Origin: Adiantum capillus-veneris
Lineage: Eukaryota > Streptophyta > Polypodiopsida > Polypodiales > Pteridaceae
NCBI GenBank assembly: GCA_014529385.2
Contig: JABFUD020000356.1
Coordinates: 1 to 64,000, forward strand
DNA: 64,000 nt
Direction: 5' to 3'
Shown in pieces: positions 55,664 to 64,000 of this stretch; position 1 is the first letter of the stretch; each line of letters begins with the position of its first letter. Made by a program: the position numbers and the translations under genes. Below the pieces are notes generated by a model, which saw only the letters and a list, made by a program, of their open reading frames with translations, was not told the origin of the DNA and ran no database searches.

Positions 55664-58250
55664 ATGCATCTTGACGACGTGACCAATGTACCAGCAAGCT
55701 CTTCATGCGGTAGGTCTCTAGGGCTTTTCCTACGCCTACCTCAAGAGTATGTTCCGACAAAGAAAACATGCTTGGGTACATTACCTTCAGCCAATGAACG
55801 CCGCGCTCAAGGGAGAAGAATGTGAATCTCTGGACAGACGGATGCTTGTATCCAAAGGATCCTTCTCTCAATGTTCATCCGTCTTTTACAAACATTCCAT
55901 CACTGTTGCAATACGTTGGAAATAGAGAGCAAGTTTTGTTGGGCTACTGCAAGAGACTCAACAAACACGAGATTGCGCGGTCCGAGATCTACTTGCGTCA
56001 TTGGCAGTTTCTCAATGGGAGTTTCCACAATCTTCAATATCAGATGCAAACAGCTACTAGTGCGCTTGAGGAGGCAAAGAGCACCATCACAACCAAGGAA
56101 AATGTAATTAAAAAGCTTGAGGATACTCTTTCACACATGAAGAGTACTACCATGGGAGGTAGGGTGAGGAAATGAGAGTTGTCCGAAATTCAGACTCTTG
56201 CACCACGTGGAGGTGCAAGAAAACGAAGGGTGACAGCTATAAGGTAGCAGGTTCTGTCCCTCATGTTGTTTAAGTCTAATACCGCTCATCATTGTTGTTT
56301 TGGGCAATAGGATGTTCTGTCCCTCATGCGTCAGCTAGGGCTACGTTACTTCGTTCTTGTTTCAACAAAGAGGATTTTATTGGGATGCTTGATGCTCCAG
56401 AGACAAAACACTTGAAAGACGCAATCACTAAGAGAGTTCTTAGTGATTTTTCTAATATTGTCACTGATCTAGATGTTCAGGATATTTGTGATGCTGTTGG
56501 GATTAGTACGAAGGGCTATCAAGCAATACATCAAGTGTTAAAATATGCATTAAGAAGTCGAGGATTCATGGAAAACCGATTCCCACTTCCTCACAGAGTG
56601 GCGATTGCCAAGAAGGTGTCAAATGAAGATGTTGTTCACCGATTAGGGGACTACTTGTATATTGAAGACACGATGCCTCTTCAGCCGCTCCGTAGCAAAT
56701 CACAAGGAAGGAAGGGCCACGGGAAGGGAAGCGGTGCTGTTTCTAATAGTGTGTTGCGGACCAAAGGTTTTGTTTACACCAAATTCAACAATATCTTTGT
56801 GGACTTGATACGATTGCAGTAGTCCATGGCTGTTTTCTACAATTTGAGTGATGCAGGTTAGTTTAGAGTTGCCTACATGCTCTATGATGTGTCATAACAT
56901 GCATTATGAGGCTTTATATTGTTAGCAGTTCTTGAAGGCAAGCTTGTGTTCGTGTTGAAGTTGGATGAGTGTGTAATTGTTAAAGGGAGAAAGTTGGAGA
57001 GAATGAGCATCACGCTTATGAATGAAGCCCTAGCTTATGCCAAGCAATCTTGCAGTTCGAGTGAAGCGACAAAGCCCTCTTTTAGTGTGCAATTAGAGAA
57101 GGATATATGGTGGCTTGGTGCAATTGAAGTTCCGAAAGAGACACATGAAGTCCTTGCATGGATTTTTAGTAGAATCCCATGGGTCACAGAGGTCATTAAA
57201 GCTCAAATAAACGATGAGAAGCTCATGGTTCCATGACGTGGGGAGTTTGATGTTTAATGGCATTTAGGTGGTGATCTAAAGACCATAAAGTGCATGCTTG
57301 GATACAAACAAGGTGCAAATTCTTTACTTCCCTGTCCATTCTGTACGAAAGGGCACAAGACAAGTCGAGCAACTCAAGTGGAAGGTCAGGACGAAGATAA
57401 TGATGACCATATAAATAGGGAGTGGCAAACTTCGGTTCTTTCATGTGATATGCTGCAGGTGCCCAATAAGGATAGCAAAGATCCTGGGTAGAACCCCATA
57501 ATTCCCTTCTCCCTCAACAATGTTCACTTTTGTACATTGCATGCGTTTATGCGAATATTTGATAGGATCCTAAAGCATCACATTGATTATGCTTTCACAA
57601 TGAAGCCCCTTCAACGGTCAAAAGACTCCTTGTAGGGGGTGGAGACGCTCCTTAATGAGATTGGATGTCACCGATCAAGGGTGAACATTGTAGCAGAGAC
57701 TTGTAGGGAGAAGAAATATGAGGTGGCACAAAAGGTTTCCATGAATGGAGCCAAGGCACGTCGATTTTTCAAGAAGATGTCAAAGTCTCCAATGCAGGTA
57801 TCCAAGGCAAGTGTTGATCTAGCAAGTGAGAAGTGGTGGGAGTTGTGGAAAGATTTGTGTTCATGCACGACGGACAAAGATCCCAATGTGGAGGTTGCTA
57901 ACCAACGCAAGCTAGTATGGTCATCCTTTCAAAAGGTTGTGCAATTGATGAATCTTTCAAGCACCACCGTTGAGCAGCGAGAGGAGTTCAAGAAGGTGCT
58001 TTATGAATTCACAAAGGCCGCTAAGGACGGATGGTCTGAAAGCAAGATTACACACTACATGTTTGTTTTAACGGACTTAAAGAAAGCAAAGCCCAATGGT
58101 CTAGAGTTGGCCATTATGCACTATGCAATGAGGGTGTCTCCAAGGCTTCTAACCTACCATAGCTTTGGCTTGACTTCGGCACCACGTACTTGTGGGAGTA
58201 CATGAATATTCGCTGCTCGGTAAGTTTTTTCGATGAGACATTAGGAAACA
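55664..58250 (+). pseudogene. transposase-like gene of the inverted-repeat transposon
   Basis: Segments run in order. An N-terminal segment includes a coiled coil (55822-56175). 56292-56822 has a helical part (DICDAVGISTKGYQAIHQVL) and a basic GRKGHGKGSG linker. 56919-57236 has VFVLKLDECVIVKGRKLERM. 57250-57480 has WHLGGDLKTIKCMLGYKQGAN followed by CPFC. 57500-58205 has LHAFMRIFDRILKHHIDY and a C-terminal helical part. Short introns are plausible at 56243-56310 and 56857-56928. Isolated stops remain (near 57236, 57250, 57489 and 57635), so this copy is probably decayed. The D-containing motif, then GGDLK...MLG...CPFC, then the LH motif resemble an uncharacterised RNase-H-fold transposase family that I recall from invertebrate genomes. 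That link is from memory. Confidence 0.55.
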
Positions 58251-58721
58251 TAAGCTCGCCAATGTGAGCATGCACAACCATGAACGTGCCTGAGAGGTAC
58301 TCAAACGGCTGCTCCTCAACTAAGCTGGATGGAAAAATATCTTTACAAATGCCCTTAGTTAAACATAATGATCACATAAACGTAAACATGACATATGCAT
58401 GGGATAGCTAAACCATGAAAACTTACAATGAGGTGCAAATTGAGTTGAAGCTCTCTTGAGGTGGATCTCAGCTGCACTGTAGACGTGTTGCACGATGGCC
58501 ACCATTCCGGACTTGGTTTCTTTGAATGCCAATAGCCGGCCCTTCCAATGACGTTCCAATACGCCTCGACACCGTACATGATGAGGTCCAACACGTGACG
58601 GTTGCATGTAGACCCATGCACCCTTCTTGAATACTTGTGGGATCCATGCCCCCTCTGAGTCTTTTGTGTTGTGCAACACAATCTCCTCTATCTGTGGTTT
58701 GGGCCATCTATGCGTGGACAT
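58210..58721 (-). CDS. second gene of the inverted-repeat transposon (two or more exons)
   Basis: A good ATG at 58721 starts MSTHRWPKPQIEEIVLHNTK. The frame stays open to a GTAAGT donor near 58422-58427. A further open stretch lies at about 58345-58195 (LVEEQPFEYLSGTFMVVHAH, then IGELMFPNVSSKK), which overlaps the end of the plus-strand gene in antisense. I do not recognise the domain. DNA transposons of several superfamilies encode a second, non-catalytic DNA-binding protein, which is one possible role. Confidence 0.4.
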
Positions 58722-59404
58722 GCTTGGGAAGTTGGGCTTAGGAAGGGATTTGAAAGAGTTGAGTAATGTGGAGAGAGAATGAGGAGCTGAGGGGAGGGTG
58801 AGGTGAGATGCCTATGGCGGCTTTGACAGTGGAGATAGAGAAAGAGGGGAGGAGTGAGAGGTAGAGAGGATAGTGGAGCTGTGGGCTATGGAGTGTGGGA
58901 CTGTAGAGGGTTGATGGAGGTGTAAGAGAAAGGGGAGCTATGGAGAGAGAGGAAGAGAGTGGTGGAAAGATTTTGGCTATGGTTGCCTTGACTGTAGAGA
59001 GAGAATGAGAGGAGGGAGAAGAGGGAGAGTGTGGGAGAGAAAAGTAATGAGGGAGAGAGAGAAAAGTGGAATTTGGGGGGAAAAATTGACTTTTTTAAGT
59101 TAGTTTATGTTTTGGGGCAATTTTGGAGGCAAATGGGTCAACTTTGGAACTTTTAAAAAAAATTCAATTTTTAGGGTTTTTAAGCATGCACGTTTTTTTC
59201 TGAGGGGTCCCTCCCTCTTTTATGACACCTCTCTCCTCCTATTTACCCCCCCCCCCCCCTCCCCCTAGCCTACCTCCCACCTCTCTCTAAGAACCAAGCA
59301 TTGAAGAGGGAGACAATTAGGCTGCACCCCTACAATTCCTCCCCCTCTATGTGATATCCCAAGAGCCTTCTCATTGGTTCTCCCTTAAGCCTTCACTAAT
59401 CAAA
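58722..59404. other. subterminal region of the transposon
   Basis: GA-rich then AT-rich sequence with a C run at 59248-59261. The left subterminal region has a matching G run at about 55216-55236, so the two subterminal regions are roughly mirror-symmetric. No gene. Confidence 0.5.
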
Positions 59405-59437
59405 AAGGCCCAAGGAGAGTCCATATTTTTTCTAATG
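59405..59437 (-). repeat. right terminal inverted repeat
   Basis: In reverse complement it starts CATTAGAAAAAATATGGACT and ends GGGCCTT. Confidence 0.88.
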
Positions 59438-60250
59438 GTGTAATAGATGCCCGATGGAGAATACCCTTCCATGTTGCTCATTGAAAAATGACGATGCCAG
59501 CTGGTCCACTGTTCTCTTGTATGCTCCGTTAAAGAAAAGAGAGTGAACTCTTTTTAGCTTAGGACTTTCTACCATTGGTGTCTCCTCTTTTTCTTCTGTG
59601 TTGACCTTCAGCTTCTTCTCATAGTGGCAATGAGTAAAAATACCCGCTAAACTAGCCCTGGTGGAGTTTTCTACTTGCATGGTGTAGTCAAACTCTTGTA
59701 ATCTAACCAGCCATTTAGAGATCCTAGATGAGACATCCATGTGTCGCATTACATACGGAAAAACCTCCTCCATTGTCAGAATTACAAAATGCCTAGGTAG
59801 TAGAGAAGAGTGGAACTTTGTGGTAGCAAACATTAGTGCGAGCACCATGTGTTCTACTGCGGTCAATCCATTTTCTGATGGGGTCATGACATGACTAGAG
59901 AAGTAGATAGGACGCATGAAAGAAGTTTGGGGGTCCTTTTGCATTAGTACGGCTCCGAGTGTATCACTTCCTACACTGGGGTTCACATAAAATGGCTCGT
60001 CCCATCTGGGGGGTAAAATAGTGGGAAGCGTGGCTAGGATTTGCTTCACCTCGATAAATTGTTGCTCATTTTCTTCACTCCATGAGATACATCCCTCTGG
60101 GTGACTTGTTGTAGAGGGAGAACCACTTGAGATAGCAAGTGAATGAACCTGCTTAAGTATCTTACCTTCTGAAGGAAAGAAACCAACTGCTTAGCTGTGA
60201 TGGGTGATGACAAAGATACCAAAATCTTGGATCTTGCTCGGGTCAGCCTC
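59438..60250 (-). pseudogene. Tat-2 RNase H and start of the second RNase H
   Basis: Frame 60049-59432 has FYVNPSVGSDTLGAVLMQKD, TPSENGLTAVEHMVLALMFA and HMDVSSRISKWLVRLQEFDY, the gypsy RNase H with a Tat-type extension. It then enters the second RNase H at SLFFNGAYKR. The frame ends at the transposon insertion. 60252-60046 holds the RT connection segment (KYLSRFIHLLSQ-like), with a frameshift. Confidence 0.9.
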
Positions 60251-61046
60251 AATCCCTTTTGCTAAAATTACATGGCCAAGGAGAGTGACTTTGCTTTCAC
60301 CAATGTAACACTTATCCACGTTGAGCTGGCCACCCAAGGTTTGCAGCCTGGTTAGGCCATCATAGACTTTGCTCAAATGGAGGGATCGTGAACTATAAAT
60401 GCAAAAATCATCTATGAAGACCCGTATTGACGTTCCAAAGTATGGTTGGAAAACAAAAGTTACATAGTGTTGGAATGTGGCCGGAGCATTGGTGAGGCCA
60501 AAAGGCATCACCTGTAAGCAAAGCATCCCCAAGGTGTTATGAAAGTTGTCTTTTTCTCGTCTTCTTCTGCTATGATAATCTGAAAGTATCCTGAGTAGCC
60601 ATCACATACTGTGTAGCACTCATGACCTGCCACTTCATTGAGAATTTCATCTTGGAATGGGAGGGAAAAGTGATCCCTCTTTGTGGTTGCATTGAGAGGT
60701 TTATAGTCTACACAACTCTCCACTCGCCTTTTTTTTTTGGTGTTACCACTATTGGAGAGACCCATTCTGAGTCTTCGACGGGATAGATGAAACCTGCATG
60801 TAGCAAATTTGCTCACTTCTTTGAGTAGTGCCTCTTGTTGGATTACCCCATTTCTTTTGAGCTTTTGCACTACGGGTTTACTTCCTTCCTTGAGTTTTAT
60901 GTGGTGTTGTACTACTGTGATTCCTATGATCTTATCATAACCATCAATGAACAAGGTAGTGAAGTTACCTAGCATGGAGACATATTCCTTCCTCTCTTCA
61001 TCGGTTAACTCATTGGAGAGCATCCGATGTAACTTACCTGTATCCT
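60191..61046 (-). pseudogene. Tat-2 reverse transcriptase
   Basis: Frame 61023-60508 has VDYKPLNATTKRDHFSLPFQ, DGYSGYFQIIIAEEDEKKTT and TPWGCFAYR. Frame 60532-60191 has MPFGLTNAPATFQ, the catalytic FIDD in RVFIDDFCIYS, then GHVILAKGIEADPSK. A frame change lies between them, and another near 60730-60790 garbles the early RT motif. The order is standard for gypsy RT. Confidence 0.92.
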
Positions 61047-63545
61047 CTACGGATTGAATACCTGATGTTTCCTCTCGGTTGTCAGGGGTGCTTCAGATTG
61101 TGTCAATCTTTTTGGGTCTTCAAGGATGACTCCCATCACTTCGATGCTATTGTCACTCTCTTCATTTGTTGTTGTCTCTTCTCCTGAAGTGGACGAATAG
61201 TCACTAATGGAATCATCTTCTGAAGCCTCCAAGATCATGTTGCGTTGTTTTCTAGTCCTCATGTTGTAGAATACGGACTTCCCTTTAGCGTCCTTCATCT
61301 GAATCATTCCGGTACTCCAATCTTGCTTAGCTTCCATAGCCATAATCAAGGGTCTCCCAAGAATGATAGGGTAGCCCTCCCCTTTGTGTGGCATGACAAA
61401 AATGTCTACCATAATCTTGCTTAGCTTCCATAGCCATAATCAAGGGTCTCCAATCTTATCATAACCATCAATGAACAAGGTAGTGAAGTTACCTAGCATG
61501 GAGACATATTCCTTCCTCTCTTCATCGGTTAACTCATTGGAGAGCATCCGATGTAACTTACTTGTATCCTCTACGGATTGCGTACCTGATGGTTCCTCTC
61601 GGTTGTCAGGGGTGCTTCAGATTGTGTCAATCTTTTTGGGTCTTCAAGGATGACTCCCATCACTTCGATGCTATTGTCACTCTCTTCAATTGTTGTTGTC
61701 TCTTCTCCTGAGGTGGACGAATAGTCACTGGTGGACTCATCTTATGAAGCCTCCAAGATCATGTTGCGTTGCTTTCTAGTCCTCATGTTGTAGAATACGG
61801 ACTTCCCTTTAGCGTCCTTCATCTGAATCATTCCGGTACTCCAATCTTTCTTAGCTTCCATAGCCATAATCAAGGGTCTCCCAAGAATGATAGGGTAGCC
61901 CTCCCTTTTGTGTGGCATGACAAAAATGTCTACCATAATCTTTCTTAGCTTCCATAGCCATAATCAAGGGTCTCCAATCTTATCATAACCATCAATGAAC
62001 AAGGTAGTGAAGTTACCTAGCATGGAGACATATCCCTTCCTCTCTTCATCGGTTAACTCATTGGAGAGCATCCGATGTAACTTACCTATATCCTCTACGG
62101 ATTGCGTACCTGATGGTTCCTCTCGGTTGTCAAGGGTGCTTCAGATTGTGTCAATCTTTTTGGGTCTTCAAGGATGACTCCCATCACTTCGATGCTATTG
62201 TCACTCTCTTCATTTGTTGTTGTCTCTTCTCCTGAGGTGGACGAATAGTCACTGGTGGACTCATCTTCTGAAGCCTCCAAGATCATGTTGCATTTCTTTC
62301 TAGTCCTCATGTTGTAGAATACGGACTTCCCTTTAGCGTTCTACATCTGAATCATTCCGGTACTCCAATCTTGCTTAGCTTCCATAGCCATAATCAAGGG
62401 TCTCCCAAGAATGATAGGGTAGCCCTCCCCTTTGTGTGGCATGACAAAAATGTCTACCATAATCTTGCTTAGCTTCCATAGCCATAATCAAGGGTCTCCA
62501 ATCTTATCATAACCATCAATGAACAAGGTAGTGAAGTTACCTAGGATGGAGACATATTCCTTCCTCTCTTCATCGGTTAACTCATTGGAGAGCATCCGAT
62601 GTAACTTACTTGTATCCTCTATGGATTGCGTACCTGATGGTTCCTCTCGGTTGTCAGGGGTGCTTCAGATGTCAATCTTTTTGGGTCTTCAAGGATGACT
62701 CCCATCACTTCGATGCTATTGTCACTCTCTTCAATTGTTGTTGTCTCTTCTCCTGAGGTGGACGAATAGTCACTGGTGGACTCATCTTCTGAAGCCTCCA
62801 AGATCATGTTGCGTTGCTTTCTAGTCCTCATGTTGCAGAATACGGACTTCCCTTTAGCGTCCTTCATCTGAATCATTCCGGTACTCCAATCTTTCTTAGC
62901 TTCCATAGCCATAATCAAGGGTCTCCCAAGAATGATAGGGTAGCCCTCCCTTTTGTGTGGCATGACAAAAATGTCTACCATAATCTTTCTTAGCTTCCAT
63001 AGCCATAATCAAGGGTCTCCAATCTTATCATAACCATCAATGAACAAGGTAGTGAAGTTACCTAGCATGGAGACATATTCCTTCCTCTCTTCATCGGTTA
63101 ACTCATTGGAGAGCATCCGATGTAACTTACCTATATCCTCTACGGATTGCGTACCTGATGGTTCCTCTCGGTTGTCAGGGGTGCTTCAGATTGTGTCAAT
63201 CTTTTTGGGTCTTCAAGGATGACTCCCATCACTTCGATGCTATTGTCACTCTCTTCATTTGTTGTTGTCTCTTCTCCTGAGGTGGACGAATAGTCACTGG
63301 TGGACTCATCTTCTGAAGCCTCCAAGATCATGTTGCATTGCTTTCTAGTCCTCATGTTGTAGAATACGGACTTCCCTTTAGCGTCCTACATCTGAATCAT
63401 TCCGGTACTCCAATCTTGCTTAGCTTCCATAGCCATAATCAAGGGTCTCCCAAGAATGATAGGGTAGCCCTCCCCTTTGTGTGGCATGACAAAAATGTCT
63501 ACCATAATCTTGCTTAGCTTCCATAGCCATAATCAAGGGTCTTCA
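60931..63545. repeat. five tandem units of about 524 bp across the protease-RT junction
   Basis: Units start at 60931, 61455, 61979, 62503 and 63024. Spacing is 524, 524, 524 and 521 bp. Each unit encodes, on the minus strand, the end of the protease (VDIFVMPHK, GYPIILGRPLIMAMEAK), an acidic Ser/Glu linker and the start of the RT segment (LSNELTDEERKEYVSMLG). 524 is not a multiple of three, so extra units shift the frame. Diagnostic variants show that units 2 and 4 match each other and units 3 and 5 match each other, a dimeric higher-order repeat. Confidence 0.95.
61047..61412 (-). pseudogene. Tat-2 protease end and acidic linker (unit adjoining RT)
   Basis: Open for 121 codons: VDIFVMPHKGEGYPIILGRP, QDWSTGMIQMKDAKGKSVF, then a linker rich in Ser, Glu and Thr (SDYSSTSGEETTTNEESDNS). 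The catalytic part of the protease is not in this unit; it is found at 63800-63850 beyond the array. Confidence 0.85.
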
Positions 63546-64000
63546 ATCTTGCTTAGCTTCCATAGCCATAATCAAGGGTCTCCCAAGAAGGATAGGGTAG
63601 CCCTCCCCTTTGTGTGGCATGACAAAAATGTCTACCTCCACTTCTGTATTGAATGCCTTCACTTTGACCGCATTCACAATGCCTACACATTTCACTCTTA
63701 CGTTATTTGCCATTCTGGCCATGCAAGGTGCCAGCCTACTCACCTCTAGGCCTAGATGGTGCATAATTTTTTCACTCATGACGCATATTTGTGTGCACCA
63801 TCTATGTAGACGTTTGAGATTATTTTCTCCTTGATGTGGGCATCCATAGTTGGTAGGATGTCATCGAGATCCCTCTTAGAGATAGCCCCAGCTATCCTTG
63901 GCCTTGATTTCCTTGTGCTTACCATCTTCGTCCATTGCCTCCTCATCCTTGGTGCAAGGTGGAGTACTTGGGGCCAAGTTTTCTTCAGCCCCTGCAACAA
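63546..64000 (-). pseudogene. Tat-2 protease N-terminal part and end of gag
   Basis: Frame 64000-63776 has LAPRMRRQWTKMVSTRKSR and reaches the active site as VYIDGAHKYAS, where Tat-1 has YIDGGAQVCVM. A glycine codon is missing and the frame then stops. Frame 63779-63543 continues with MSEKIMHHLGLEVSRL and VKCVGIVNAVKVKAFNTEVE into the protease end. The motif is therefore damaged by a small deletion and a frameshift. Confidence 0.85.

Larger units (their letters stand above)
55070..59437 (+). mobile_element. DNA transposon with terminal inverted repeats, family not recognised
   Basis: A 4368-bp insertion splits the second RNase H of Tat-2. The ends carry 33-bp inverted repeats (CATTAGGAAAAAAATGGACT...). 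It holds a multi-exon transposase-like gene on the plus strand and a second gene on the minus strand, in convergent arrangement. A clear target duplication is not seen: the 9 bp outside each end agree at six positions. The CATTAG ends are not the canonical CACTA, and the proteins do not match the CACTA, hAT, Mutator, PIF/Harbinger or Mariner transposases that I know. Confidence 0.75.
51067..64000 (-). mobile_element. second Tat-type Ty3/gypsy element (Tat-2), interrupted, extends beyond the window
   Basis: On the minus strand the order is gag/protease (64000-61050), RT (61023-60191), RNase H (60049 onward), second RNase H (split) and integrase (51821-51067). It is broken by a solo LTR at 51822-54579 and by a DNA transposon at 55070-59437, and it is swollen by a 524-bp tandem array. 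Its LTRs are not in the window: the right end lies outside, and the left end is lost in GA-rich DNA. Confidence 0.88.

Noticed and set aside
55070-59437. CACTA (EnSpm) transposon
   Set aside because: The ends read CATTAG, the 3-bp flanks differ (GAG and GTG), and the encoded proteins do not show the CACTA transposase motifs I know. Not fully excluded.

Overview
The window looks like intergenic DNA of a land plant that has been built almost entirely by retrotransposons. It shows Ty1/copia elements, Ty3/gypsy elements of the Tat type (pol with a second RNase H), plant-style LTRs (TG...CA with 5-bp target duplications), initiator-Met tRNA primer-binding sites, AT-rich introns and long GA/GT microsatellites. 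No ordinary host gene, rRNA, tRNA or CRISPR was found. A Penelope-like reverse transcriptase and a non-CCHC L1-like ORF1 remnant would fit a non-flowering plant (fern, lycophyte, bryophyte or conifer), but that is inference only.

Layout. 1-1.8 kb: anonymous DNA with an old dispersed repeat. 1.8-6.7 kb: a decayed copia element on the minus strand (target duplication GAAAG), with a 759-bp solo LTR inserted in it (target duplication ATGCC). 8.4-9.84 kb: the RT part of a Penelope-like element, minus strand. Its probable 5' half lies at 15.5-17.3 kb, separated by a 5'-truncated copia element (9.88-12.06 kb) and by copy A of a non-autonomous gag-bearing LTR element (12.07-15.48 kb). 17.5-27.96 kb: a full Tat-type gypsy element with 1.7-kb LTRs, carrying a nested 2.45-kb gag-only copia element (19.64-22.09 kb, target duplication GAGAG). 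28.15-31.84 kb: copy B of the non-autonomous element, with an open 609-codon frame (target duplication TAAAG). 32-33.7 kb: T-rich then A-rich DNA. 33.7-39.7 kb: a decayed LTR element with two retropepsin-like segments. 39.68-44.75 kb: a gag-only gypsy element with 1.9-kb LTRs (target duplication CACAA). 44.8-45.5 kb: an L1-ORF1-like pseudogene. 45.5-51.1 kb: non-coding, repeat-rich DNA. 51.1-64 kb: a second Tat-type gypsy on the minus strand, interrupted by a 2.76-kb solo LTR and by a 4.37-kb terminal-inverted-repeat DNA transposon whose genes I do not recognise. Its protease-RT segment is amplified into five 524-bp tandem units.

Three things deserve follow-up. First, the inverted-repeat transposon at 55070-59437 carries an unfamiliar transposase-like gene and a convergent second gene. 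Second, non-autonomous elements that keep gag but lose the enzymes recur, including one long open frame that fuses gag, a protease domain without its catalytic motif and an RT-tail relic. Third, LTRs carry their own ATG exon followed by a splice donor, while the downstream gag frame has no upstream ATG.
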